From assembly GCA_021324365.1 (NCBI GenBank), contig JAJPJE010000123.1, positions 1 to 64,000 on the forward strand: a DNA stretch of 64,000 nucleotides, written 5' to 3'. A model generated the notes under the pieces. That model saw only the letters and a program-made list of their open reading frames with translations. It made no database searches and was not told the origin of the DNA. A program made the position numbers and the translations under genes. This DNA is from Terriglobia bacterium. GTDB lineage: Bacteria > Acidobacteriota > Terriglobia > Terriglobales > Acidobacteriaceae. This document shows, piece after piece, positions 1 to 7,820 of this stretch (the stretch's first letter is position 1; the number at the start of each line of letters is the position of its first letter).

Positions 1-95
1 AGGCTAAATTACTTTGGTTTCGTGCCTTCGGTGGCCAGGGTGCCGGGTGCCGGTCCTTTGCCTCCTTTGCAAAGGGCCGCCGGAACTCACGGCTT

Positions 96-1241
96 CTACT
101 CCGGTAGTTCATACACGCTCACCATTGGGCTTTGCAGTATCGCCAACTTCTTTCCATCCGGCGAGAGCGCAAACGAAAAACGCTGGCCTGGCTTGTCGAT
201 CTTCAATTTGAAAATGATTGCCCGCTTCTCCACATCGAAGACGTCTACCTCGAGCGGTGTCGCTGGCGTATTTTCGTGATGTTCAACCAGTTCAAAGGCA
301 AAACGAGGCGCATCCCGCGCTGTGCGCAATTCGGTTCCGGACGGTTTCGGCAGTTTCTGCTGCCAGATGTCCTGTTTCTGCAGATCCACATAGGTGAAAT
401 TCGGACACCCTCCGGTAATCACCAAGCTCGCAATCGAAAGAAATTTCGGACTATATCCGTAGCAATTACCCCGTGCGAACGGCAGTTCAGGTGCGCCGCC
501 CGTGAGCGACTGCACACGCAAAGTTATGTTGCCGAAGTAACCTTCTTCCACTGCGTAGGCGATGTACTCGTCCGACCCGCTGAACGTGACGACTTTCGGC
601 ACCGCGTATTGTTTCATCACACGCAATCGCTCAGGATCGAGCAAGGCGATAGTGCTCTGCGGGGCTGTCGGTTGAACGAGAAATAGCGTTCGTCCGCTGG
701 TTGAAAGAAATGGCTGCGCTAGAGTATCCCCGGCGTATTCGAGTTGCCTCGTGAGCAGGGGCTTCAGATCAGGGCCAAGTATAGAAAGCAGATAGCTCGA
801 CTGCACCAGTAATTTGCCGTCATTCAACTGCAATAACGCCTCTGACGTGCTGTCATTGCCCCACGAGCGCGCCCAGACCGCTTTGCCTGAATTTAAGTCG
901 ATATCAGTGGTATGGAACAGCACTGGACTTCCAAATGGATTGTCGCGGAAAGAAAGCCCTGGATGTGGATTAGCGACGAGAAAGGAAGCGGCAAGGTGGG
1001 TACCATCCAGAAAGAGTACCGGATCCGAAAGCAGTTCGTAGCTCCACTGGTCGCGTTCGGCGACAGGATGCAAATACCCGAACTGACGGAGATCGATAGT
1101 CCTGGTCGGCTGCGGCACAGGTGCCTTCGAGAGAGACTGCTGCTCGGCCCCAGATGCTACCATCAGCCCCATAACGAAAATGATCGCACATGCGGCGAAC
1201 CAGACGGCTCTCGCAAATCGTTGCTGTCTTGCGTATGACAA
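96..1241 (-). CDS. exported beta-propeller-like hypothetical protein
   Basis: A 381-residue protein with no assigned function. A hydrophobic stretch at about residues 13-31 is a signal peptide or N-terminal anchor. The rest alternates short beta-strand-like segments. The C-terminus reads like the last blade of a WD40/TolB-like propeller (FALSPDGKKLAILQSP). Such exported propeller proteins are common in Acidobacteriota. It lies 95 bp downstream of apt on the same strand and may be cotranscribed, but the spacer leaves room for its own promoter. The propeller fold is inferred from repeat texture only; no catalytic motif was seen. Confidence 0.7.
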   Translation of the reverse strand: MSYARQQRFARAVWFAACAIIFVMGLMVASGAEQQSLSKAPVPQPTRTIDLRQFGYLHPVAERDQWSYELLSDPVLFLDGTHLAASFLVANPHPGLSFRDNPFGSPVLFHTTDIDLNSGKAVWARSWGNDSTSEALLQLNDGKLLVQSSYLLSILGPDLKPLLTRQLEYAGDTLAQPFLSTSGRTLFLVQPTAPQSTIALLDPERLRVMKQYAVPKVVTFSGSDEYIAYAVEEGYFGNITLRVQSLTGGAPELPFARGNCYGYSPKFLSIASLVITGGCPNFTYVDLQKQDIWQQKLPKPSGTELRTARDAPRFAFELVEHHENTPATPLEVDVFDVEKRAIIFKLKIDKPGQRFSFALSPDGKKLAILQSPMVSVYELPE

Positions 1242-1336
1242 GGAAAATGGCCTTGAGCCAGTATTTACTCAAAGGCCAAACTCTATCGCAGTTTGCTGTC
1301 GTTCGTGAAACCAGACGCCTCAGACTCGAATGCAGT

Positions 1337-1900
1337 TTACTCGCTGTAATGCAGCAGGCTGACCACGTCATATTTCTTTAGACGCTCGCGGCCGTTGAGA
1401 AAATCAAGTTCCACGATGAAAGCTAAACTTGCCACATTTCCACCGAGACTCTCTACCAAATTCACGGTTGCGACTGCGGTTCCACCTGTCGCCAACAGGT
1501 CATCGACGATGATTACGTTCTGTCCCTTCTTAATCGCGTCCTTATGGACTTCCAGAGTGTCCTGGCCATACTCGAGCGCATAAGTAACCCGAGCCGTTTC
1601 CGCCGGCAGTTTGCCGGGCTTGCGCACCGGCACGAATCCCGCATTCAGCCGATAGGCGAGCGCTGGTCCGAAAATAAATCCACGCGCTTCAATCCCGAGG
1701 ACGAGATCGACTTGCCGCCCGATGAAGCGCTCCGAAAGCGCATCAACCAGCTTAGCGAAGCCGACCTTATCTTTGAGCAGCGTGGTGATGTCGTAAAAGA
1801 GAATCCCTTTCTTGGGGAAATCCGGGACTCCTCGAATCAGTTTCTTCAGCGAGTCGCTATCGAACTCCTCTTTCGTATTTGGCCTTACGGCTTCTGTCAT
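1337..1900 (-). CDS. apt: adenine phosphoribosyltransferase
   Basis: Converts adenine and PRPP to AMP plus pyrophosphate in purine salvage in the cytoplasm. The protein has 187 residues, close to the usual 170-185. It carries the PRPP-binding motif [14 protein letters not shown] in the C-terminal half and the family signatures [15 protein letters not shown] near the N-terminus and [15 protein letters not shown] in the middle. It starts 3 bp after the acylphosphatase stop codon, so the two genes are probably cotranscribed. The sequence looks intact and the assignment is secure. Confidence 0.96.
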   Translation of the reverse strand: MTEAVRPNTKEEFDSDSLKKLIRGVPDFPKKGILFYDITTLLKDKVGFAKLVDALSERFIGRQVDLVLGIEARGFIFGPALAYRLNAGFVPVRKPGKLPAETARVTYALEYGQDTLEVHKDAIKKGQNVIIVDDLLATGGTAVATVNLVESLGGNVASLAFIVELDFLNGRERLKKYDVVSLLHYSE

Positions 1901-1903
1901 CGG

Positions 1904-2200
1904 CTACCATGCTCCTTCGATTCGAAACGTCTTCACATCCGTTGATGCAGTGGCTTCGAACTCTTCCAACTGGTCGACTCGCGCCGCTCGCGGACCTTCC
2001 TGCAGTTTCTTCCTGAGTGCCGCCAGTTGCTCGCGCGTGCCGATGGCCAGTACCTCAACAGCCCCGTCAACGTTGTTGCGAACCCATCCACGGATCCCGA
2101 GCAACTGTGCCTCGCGCTCCACAAACCAGCGAAAACCCACGCCCTGTACGCGACCCCGCACAAGAAATTGCTTGGATTCGAGTTTGGCTTTTTCTGTCAT
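1904..2200 (-). CDS. acyP: acylphosphatase
   Basis: A small 98-residue enzyme that hydrolyses acyl-phosphates such as carbamoyl phosphate and 1,3-bisphosphoglycerate. The core motif RGRVQGVGFRWFVEREA contains the phosphate-binding loop and catalytic arginine. The motif GWVRNNVDGAVEVLAIG contains the catalytic asparagine. Length fits the family, which is usually 90-100 residues. It is the first gene of a short acyP-apt unit. A stretch of imperfect 7-bp repeats lies just upstream, about 30-55 bp before the start codon. Confidence 0.93.
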   Translation of the reverse strand: MTEKAKLESKQFLVRGRVQGVGFRWFVEREAQLLGIRGWVRNNVDGAVEVLAIGTREQLAALRKKLQEGPRAARVDQLEEFEATASTDVKTFRIEGAW

Positions 2201-2230
2201 GTTCTCAAACGGATCGCCCGAGGAGATAAA

Positions 2231-2260
2231 GGTAGCTTGGCGGTCGGTAGCTGGTAGTTG
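2231..2260. repeat. imperfect heptanucleotide direct repeats upstream of acyP
   Basis: GGTAG-like words recur with a spacing of about 7-8 bp (starting near 2231, 2239, 2246 and 2253). This resembles three other heptamer-period tracts in this window at 27.9, 45.8 and 46.5 kb, though the unit sequence differs. It lies outside coding sequence, directly upstream of acyP. Periodicity is imperfect, so confidence is modest. Confidence 0.4.
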
Positions 2261-2430
2261 AAGTGCCGTCCCCTACTGGACTCGTGTTTTGATGCGCCCG
2301 TTTACCCGACACTCACGTGCCGGGCTATGCTGTTTCGTCGCTGACTCGGTTATTCTTCAGGCACTCCGCTACTCTACGGGCTATTTCTAAGCACTCAGCT
2401 ACTAGTTGCCAGTAAACAGGAACGACTTAT

Positions 2431-2991
2431 TTACGCTCTCGACAAATATGCGCCTTCCGACGTATCCACCTTGATCTTCTCGCCTTCATTGATGAACGGC
2501 GGCACCTGCACCACCAGCCCAGTTTCCGTCTTCGCGGGCTTGGTTACGCTGCTCGCGGTCGCGCTCTTCAGACCGGGCTCAGTTTCTACTACAGTGAGTT
2601 CGACCGTCTGCGGTAGTTCCACGCCCACTGGTTTACCGTCAAAAAACTCCACCGTGATATTCAGGTTTGGAATCAGGTAGTCGACTGCGTCGCCGAGGAT
2701 ATCTTTCCCGAGATGCATCTGCTCGTAATTCTCGGTATTCATGAAGTAATAGCTGTCGCCATCGTTGTACAGATACTCCATCTTCTCTTCATCGACCGTG
2801 ATCTTTTCAATCGCATCCGCCGAGCGGAAACGATGTTCGAACATTGCACCCGTGCGCAGGTTGCGCAGCTTGGCCTGGATGAAGGCCCGCAGGTTACCGG
2901 GGGTTCGATGTTCGACGCTGAACACCGAATGCAAATCGTTGTTGTGCTTAATCACCATCCCCGGACGCAGCTGGGTGGCTGGAATTGCCAT
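2431..2991 (-). CDS. efp: translation elongation factor P
   Basis: EF-P rescues ribosomes stalled at polyproline stretches. The open frame extends further upstream, but the start at 2991 is chosen because AGAAGGAGA, a strong ribosome-binding site, precedes it and the protein then begins MAIPATQLRPGM like other EF-Ps. It has 186 residues, the usual length. The KOW-like N-terminal domain, the central OB fold and the C-terminal motif TGLVVQVPPFINEGEKIKVD are all present. The loop that carries the modified Lys/Arg in other bacteria reads TPGNLRAF here, with Asn at the modification position. Confidence 0.96.
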   Translation of the reverse strand: MAIPATQLRPGMVIKHNNDLHSVFSVEHRTPGNLRAFIQAKLRNLRTGAMFEHRFRSADAIEKITVDEEKMEYLYNDGDSYYFMNTENYEQMHLGKDILGDAVDYLIPNLNITVEFFDGKPVGVELPQTVELTVVETEPGLKSATASSVTKPAKTETGLVVQVPPFINEGEKIKVDTSEGAYLSRA

Positions 2992-3222
2992 ACTAAGTTC
3001 TCCTTCTGAGCTAATCGACTTCGGAATCTTGCACTGTTGGTGGTGCGGGCACTCAGACCCGCAATGCGCGAGCGAGGCGCTGACCGGTTGCAGGCGAAGC
3101 GGACACTGAACCCAGGTTAGCTTTGCGAATGTGGGCACCCAGTGCCGGGCACAAACATACGCAGTGCACCGCTTAGGCTACAAACAGTTGATTTTACACG
3201 GAGGCCGGCGCGTTTGGAAATG

Positions 3223-4320
3223 CTAGCGAATGTCGCCCGCGCTCGTCGGCACAAACGAATTGAATCGGCGCAGGCTGACTGTCCGACCGTCGCTCTGGAA
3301 GGTAGCCACGGTCTGCGACTGTTCACGATAGAGCTGCAAATTCTCAAACGGAATTTGACAATGCGCACCGAGAAATCCGTCCCAATCAGGCTTTTTCAGA
3401 TCCAGCATGCCAAGAAAGTAGATTTGTCCGCCACCTGCTTGAGCTTCGGAAATCCTCGTCTGCATTTCCTGCAGAACGTGCGGGCTTTCGCCGCAAGCCA
3501 AGGCGGTGAAATCGAATGATCCAGCGTCGCCAGCCCAGATCTGCCGATACAGAACGGCTACTGAGCTCCAATCGGTAATAACGAGGTCTCCGGGTTGAAT
3601 GACCGACTGCACGCGATTTGCTTCATCGAAGTTTGGCCAAGGTCCATGACTTGCGGCGAAGGCGGCCGTCAGATTAATCGTCGCGAAGAGGATTCCCAAT
3701 GCCACGAGCACGAACCGCACACTCTCTCGCGGAGGAACAACGTACCTGCTCCTCACAAATACAAGCAGAACTAAAACCCAGAGCGGCTGTAACCAGAGCT
3801 TGTCGTACAGCGGCACCCAGTAAATGAGCAGGAGCATTCCCAGCCCCAGCGAGGACAGACACCCAGTGGTGAAGGCATGCAGCCAAACCGGCTGTTTGTC
3901 ATTCCGCTTGCGCATGGAGAACGACACGAGCGTTCCCGACACAAGCATCAGTGAGAGCGCAGTCCACAAGAACCAAGCATGCTGTTCTTTTGCCGTCGTG
4001 TCCTGATCCAGGAGAAACGCCCAGCGATACCCAGCCTTTCGCGCCCACGCCACCCCGCGGTTCAATCCTGCGGCCAAGCCCAAGTTCGCGTTATTTTCGA
4101 GGAGCACGACGCTGTGAGCGCATAGCTGTTGCAAGCGGACAGCTACCTGGTCACTCGCGGAGTTGTCTACGATGACGATCCGGCTAACCTGCGATTGCAC
4201 GGCTGACAAGCGAGCACAGAAATCGTCGTCCGGGAAATAGGTGACGAAGATTGCACAAACATCTTTCTTCGAGATGGCGGCCTGCTCAGGCTGTACGATT
4301 TCGCTCACGCTGGCGAGCAA
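3223..4320 (-). CDS. chimeric GT2 glycosyltransferase N-terminus fused to membrane protein C-half
   Basis: Residues about 20-115 match the first half of a rhamnosyltransferase-like GT2 domain: VCAIFVTYFPDDDF, IVIVDNSASD, NANLGLAAGLNRGVAWA and the metal-binding LLDQDTT. The sequence then changes abruptly to transmembrane helices (about residues 118-230), followed by a soluble tail containing GDLVITDWSSVAVLY. That tail resembles the end of a polytopic GT-C-type membrane protein. The second half of the GT2 domain, needed for acceptor binding, is absent. The reading frame is open throughout. The likeliest origin is an in-frame deletion that joined two genes, so activity as a glycosyltransferase is doubtful. 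Confidence 0.65.
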   Translation of the reverse strand: MLASVSEIVQPEQAAISKKDVCAIFVTYFPDDDFCARLSAVQSQVSRIVIVDNSASDQVAVRLQQLCAHSVVLLENNANLGLAAGLNRGVAWARKAGYRWAFLLDQDTTAKEQHAWFLWTALSLMLVSGTLVSFSMRKRNDKQPVWLHAFTTGCLSSLGLGMLLLIYWVPLYDKLWLQPLWVLVLLVFVRSRYVVPPRESVRFVLVALGILFATINLTAAFAASHGPWPNFDEANRVQSVIQPGDLVITDWSSVAVLYRQIWAGDAGSFDFTALACGESPHVLQEMQTRISEAQAGGGQIYFLGMLDLKKPDWDGFLGAHCQIPFENLQLYREQSQTVATFQSDGRTVSLRRFNSFVPTSAGDIR

Positions 4321-4476
4321 TTCTAGACTCCACCTGTTTTCGTAAATACAACATTTAAGTGTGATGCATAGTTTCGGGATCAGCTACTCACAATTGATCC
4401 GTCGGCAGCGACGCTTCTGCAGGTTTCTGAGGTCCAACGGACAACGGCACACGACGCTGACTTTTCTAAGTCCTTA

Positions 4477-4496
4477 GGAAACGGTATCCAAAGAAC
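4477..4496. repeat. short imperfect inverted-repeat element, copy 1
   Basis: GGAAACGGTATCCAAAGAAC matches GGGAACGGAATCCAGAGTAC at 11482-11501 at 16 of 20 positions. In both copies a 9-nt core (AAACGGTAT here, GAACGGAAT there) is flanked by 6-nt arms: CTTAGG/CCAAAG here and CTCTGG/CCAGAG in the other copy. This copy is just upstream of the small basic protein gene. It could be an operator or a small dispersed repeat. Confidence 0.35.
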
Positions 4497-4512
4497 GTTC
4501 GGAGTCGAACCG

Positions 4513-4692
4513 ATGCCCAGAAAACCGGCAACTCGAAACACGAAGAGCGCGGGCTCGAAGGCGGGCAAAGCGCGACAGGGGATCGCAAATCGCGATACAG
4601 ACGAGGAAGTTAAGCGCAAGCTTAAGGTAATCCCGTTCAGTGCGGAGAACAAAGCCCTCGACCGCAAGCAGAAAACACCTAAAGCGAGCTAA
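4513..4692 (+). CDS. small lysine/arginine-rich protein
   Basis: A 59-residue ORF beginning MPRKPATRNTKSAGSKAGKA and ending KALDRKQKTPKAS. It is strongly basic and has no hydrophobic segment. GGAG lies about 9 bp upstream of the ATG. The stop codon is 17 bp before the histidine-rich gene, with AGAAGGAG between them, so the two may form a unit. The composition resembles small nucleic-acid-binding proteins, but no domain is recognised. Its short length keeps confidence moderate. Confidence 0.55.
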   Translation: MPRKPATRNTKSAGSKAGKARQGIANRDTDEEVKRKLKVIPFSAENKALDRKQKTPKAS

Positions 4693-4709
4693 TCAGAAGG
4701 AGCATTCTT

Positions 4710-5069
4710 ATGGCAGACACATGCAAGATGCACGGCGAACACTCTCACCAGCACGGACCGAGTTGCGGTCACACATCAGTTCAGCACGAAGGCCATACGG
4801 ACTACGTTCATGATGGCCATCTTCATCACCCGCATGAGGGGCACGTTGACGAATGCGCGATCGGCATCAATGCAAAGAACCCGGCATCGGCTACTCCCAG
4901 TCACGACTGTGGCGGTCACGAAAAGGGACATGTCCACGGGAAAGGTTGCGGTCACGAGGCCATTCCACACGGCGATCATACCGATTACCTGGTGAACGAT
5001 CATTTGCATCATCATGAAGGTGGCCGCTGTCACGATCATGGTCCGCTTCATGCAAGCAGGGCAGCGTAA
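4710..5069 (+). CDS. histidine-rich metal-binding protein
   Basis: A 119-residue protein with about 27 histidines plus several Cys, Asp and Glu. It contains two copies of a ~35-residue unit: HQHGPSCGHTSVQHEGHTDY followed by a His-rich tail, and HVHGKGCGHEAIPHGDHTDY followed by LVNDHLHHHEGG. No signal peptide or membrane helix is visible, so a cytoplasmic role is likely. Such proteins plausibly bind Zn, Ni or Co as a store or buffer; function is inferred from composition only. A good ribosome-binding site, AGAAGGAG, precedes the ATG. Similar proteins are sometimes misannotated as zinc-transporter permeases, for which there is no support here. Confidence 0.8.
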   Translation: MADTCKMHGEHSHQHGPSCGHTSVQHEGHTDYVHDGHLHHPHEGHVDECAIGINAKNPASATPSHDCGGHEKGHVHGKGCGHEAIPHGDHTDYLVNDHLHHHEGGRCHDHGPLHASRAA

Positions 5070-5182
5070 TATTCACAACGGCCAGGGTGGCGGGACATGT
5101 GACACAATTCTTGGTGCCCTTTACTCCCGCAACGAGAGCGCATCTAATGTGGGTACAATTCTACTGCCATTGAGGAGGGTTC

Positions 5183-5482
5183 ATGACCGACTACGAACGT
5201 TTCGGAGATTATTCCACCCAGACGGAATCCACCAGCAACTTCGGATTTGGTCTCATGTTCCTTTTCGTCGGATTAGGAATTGGCGCAATTACCGCCCTGA
5301 TGTTCGCGCCGAAATCCGGCAAGCAGATCCGGCGTCAGATCCGTCGCCGCTATGAAGATGCTCGAGATGCGATCGACGGTTTTAGCGATCAAGCCGGAGA
5401 CTATATTGACAAAGGCAAAAGCTGGGCGGGCAAAGCGAAGGATCGCGTATCGCCGGTGACGCGCGTTTTCAATCGGGACTAG
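5183..5482 (+). CDS. YtxH domain-containing protein
   Basis: A 99-residue protein. A single hydrophobic helix (about residues 20-41, GFGLMFLFVGLGIGAITALM) is followed directly by FAPKSGKQIRRQIRRR, the typical glycine-rich helix and FAPKSG turn of the YtxH/gas-vesicle-like family. The rest is a charged amphipathic helix. Family members are small membrane-associated proteins, in some species linked to general stress; no biochemical role is established. A good ribosome-binding site, GAGGAGG, sits just before the ATG. Confidence 0.85.
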   Translation: MTDYERFGDYSTQTESTSNFGFGLMFLFVGLGIGAITALMFAPKSGKQIRRQIRRRYEDARDAIDGFSDQAGDYIDKGKSWAGKAKDRVSPVTRVFNRD

Positions 5483-5633
5483 CCAGTTCTTTTGAAGGTG
5501 CTATTGCTCCCGCCACTAAGAATTACTCATGGAAAGGCGAGGCTAGTACTTTGGTCCAGGACTGTCTGTGCTTGCGATTACTGAATAGCGCTCGGGCGAA
5601 GGCTTCCTCGCAACAGCCCGGGCGGCCGGCGCT

Positions 5634-5668
5634 GCAAAACAAAAGGGCCGAATCTTCATTCGGCCCTG
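5634..5668 (-). terminator. rho-independent terminator of the TonB-like gene
   Basis: On the minus strand a 9-bp stem AGGGCCGAA/TTCGGCCCT (5644-5652 with 5659-5667) with a 6-nt loop is followed by TTTTGTTTTG. It lies about 30 bp beyond the stop codon of the minus-strand gene at 5699. Confidence 0.85.
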
Positions 5669-5698
5669 TCGCGAAACTTGAAAGGCGAAACTGAAAAG

Positions 5699-6613
5699 CT
5701 AATACAGGCGGAAGTTCACTTCTACGTTGATCTGCACCGCGACCGGCTGGCCATTCTTGCGCGCGGGATCGAACTTCCACTGGCGAACGGCTTCGATCGC
5801 CTTTTCATCCAGGCCCAGCCCTAACGTGCGCTGTACGCGGATATCACGCGGCCGTCCATCCGGACCGACAATCACCCACAGCACCACGGTGCCTTGATAC
5901 TTCGCTTTGCGGGCTTCTTCTGAATACTCGGGGTCCGGCGAATAAAGCACGCGAGGCGCGCTTACGCCTCCGCCGACGCGATAGGCGCCACCGCCAATGC
6001 CACCACCGTACCCGGGACCAACTCCCGGTCCTGAACCGGAACCAACGCCACCGCCTTCGCCGCTGCCAATTCCGCTACCCGATCCCGTGCCGTTGGATGG
6101 CGGACCCATGACCTTCGACATGGGATCGCCGAGAGGCCCGAGCGAGGGAAGCTTGATCTCAGGAGGCACGACGACAGTGGGCTCAACCGCTAGCTTTGGA
6201 TGATCGGTGCGCAAAACCACTGCCGGAGGCGTGATCTGTTCCAACGAACGCTTCGGCAATGCGCCTTTGGGGGCAGCGAGTTTGTCGCGGTCGCCACCAC
6301 CGCCACCACCGCCAGCCTGCGTCTTCGCGGGCGGCAGGATGTATGGGCTGATGTCGGTAACCGTACCTGCGATTTGAATCTTAATCTGTTCCTTATGCGT
6401 CCACACCCAGGTGCTCGCCCAGATGACGAACCCCAGCATGATGGATTGGGCCACAAAGGAAGCAATGAAACTTTTGGACTGAACGCTGTAGGACGCGTCT
6501 CCGGCACCAAACAGTGTTTGAACATCGGGTTCGCCAGTCAGTTTCTTGCGCGGCTTGGGCCTTGGCTTCAGCTTCACGTTTCGGACTGGCGGAGGTACTG
6601 CCGGGGTGGACAT
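5699..6613 (-). CDS. TonB-family energy transducer
   Basis: A 304-residue protein that would couple proton motive force to outer-membrane transporters. It has a cytoplasmic N-terminus rich in Pro and Lys, one membrane helix at about residues 49-72, a Pro/Gly-rich periplasmic spacer including a long Gly-Ser region, and a C-terminal TonB domain. That domain includes YSPDPEYSEEARKAKYQGTV, the VIVGPDGRP turn and AVRQWKFDPARKNGQPV. It is monocistronic: a terminator follows and the next gene is 158 bp upstream. A large TonB-dependent receptor is encoded at 32.9 kb, but a partnership is only an inference. Confidence 0.92.
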   Translation of the reverse strand: MSTPAVPPPVRNVKLKPRPKPRKKLTGEPDVQTLFGAGDASYSVQSKSFIASFVAQSIMLGFVIWASTWVWTHKEQIKIQIAGTVTDISPYILPPAKTQAGGGGGGGDRDKLAAPKGALPKRSLEQITPPAVVLRTDHPKLAVEPTVVVPPEIKLPSLGPLGDPMSKVMGPPSNGTGSGSGIGSGEGGGVGSGSGPGVGPGYGGGIGGGAYRVGGGVSAPRVLYSPDPEYSEEARKAKYQGTVVLWVIVGPDGRPRDIRVQRTLGLGLDEKAIEAVRQWKFDPARKNGQPVAVQINVEVNFRLY

Positions 6614-6771
6614 GGTTCTCGCTATGAGTATAGACGCGAACTTAAATGAAAGGTTCCGAAAAAGTTAGTACCTACCAGTTAAGAGCGGTTACCCTTCCGT
6701 TACGAAGCAGGTTACAAGGAGTTTTTGCCTCGGAAATCAGCAACTTCGAAGCAGTTACGTCTCACTCCCGG

Positions 6772-7701
6772 TTAATGGAAAATAGCCGCGAAAAAGGCAC
6801 CCACTTTCCTGAAAAGTCCGTGCTTTGCTGTCTTTTTCTTTTCAGGCTCGGGAGGTTTTACTACCGCTGCCTTCTCGGGTGGTGGTGGAGGCGCCAGGAC
6901 AATCGGGTTTGGCATCATGGGACGCGCCGTTAACCTCAAGCGCGCCACTCCTGCCACCACTTCGTCTGCCACCGGTCCCGCCTGGTAAACCAACGGTACC
7001 TGCTCCAGATGCTGTTCCGGCACAGGCCGCAGAGGAACCACAGGCAGACTCGGCTGCTTTTGCACCGCAGGCTTCGCCACATCCTTGGGCACCTCTACCG
7101 CAGCACGTTCGATCTGGGGAAGCGGGGGACAGCCGCAGTCTGGCGGAACCGCATGGTCCGGATTTGCCAGCTTGCCATCGTGGAAAAGGACCTCTTCGTT
7201 GGGCTTCACCTGGTAAGTGCTATCGCCGTTTAGTTCGGAGACGATCAGCGATGCCGTATTCCCGCTGAGAGCTTTGATGGCTGCATTCCCATGCTCATCG
7301 GCCTTGATGGCGAAACTAAACGTGCCTGGCCCAGCCAGCATAATGCGGAAATCTGGAGTCACGATCGTATCGGCAGTCATCCCGAGGTTGTAGTGGGCTT
7401 CAAGAGAGCCGGTGCTCATGCCGATCATCAACTCGCGGCCTGTTTTGGAACTCGTTAGGGTGATTGAGGTAGTCGGGCAAATGCGAACTTCGCCCCCACG
7501 GCTAAGCCGAAAGACAGCGGCTGCATCTCCTGCGGTGACGGAAGAGCCGCTGATGATCTTCGTGCCAGTCCCAGCCAGCAGCACAGAGCCCCGAACGCTG
7601 GCGTCCGCTGCAAAGAGCTCGCCGACAATCGCGTTCTGTGCGGACGAAACGGAAGCGGGGCCAAGCACGGCGATAAAAACGATCCATGAGGAGAGCTTCA
7701 T
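6772..7701 (-). CDS. exported FecR-like domain protein
   Basis: A 309-residue protein with an N-terminal signal peptide ending near ASVSSAQN. Residues about 25-175 resemble a FecR-like beta-rich domain (GSSVTAGDAAAVFRLSRGGEVRICP, ELMIGMSTGSLEAHY). The C-terminal third is Pro-rich and ends in a short basic and hydrophobic tail (KKKTAKHGLFRKVGAFFAAI). There is no sigma factor next to it, so classical FecIR signalling is not indicated. In Acidobacteriota such proteins occur often as stand-alone envelope proteins of unknown role. The domain assignment rests on pattern resemblance. Confidence 0.65.
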   Translation of the reverse strand: MKLSSWIVFIAVLGPASVSSAQNAIVGELFAADASVRGSVLLAGTGTKIISGSSVTAGDAAAVFRLSRGGEVRICPTTSITLTSSKTGRELMIGMSTGSLEAHYNLGMTADTIVTPDFRIMLAGPGTFSFAIKADEHGNAAIKALSGNTASLIVSELNGDSTYQVKPNEEVLFHDGKLANPDHAVPPDCGCPPLPQIERAAVEVPKDVAKPAVQKQPSLPVVPLRPVPEQHLEQVPLVYQAGPVADEVVAGVARLRLTARPMMPNPIVLAPPPPPEKAAVVKPPEPEKKKTAKHGLFRKVGAFFAAIFH

Positions 7702-7820
7702 GGCGGTAACAGGATAACCCGTCAGCAGCCATTCCTGCTCGCTTCTCCCGCGGTTATCAGGTCAGATCACGCATGTTGTTGTTGCTAACCTTTCGCCACC
7801 GCCGATCAGAGGGGAGATTT

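Noticed and set aside
4776-5051. Minus-strand ORF opposite the histidine-rich gene
   Set aside because: It is a codon shadow of the His-rich plus-strand gene, and its Met/Val-rich composition follows from CAT/CAC codons read backwards.
6672-6771. Short GTTAC-type repeats between the TonB-like and FecR-like genes as a repeat array
   Set aside because: Words such as CGGTTACC and GCAGTTAC recur only loosely with no fixed spacing, so an array could not be supported.
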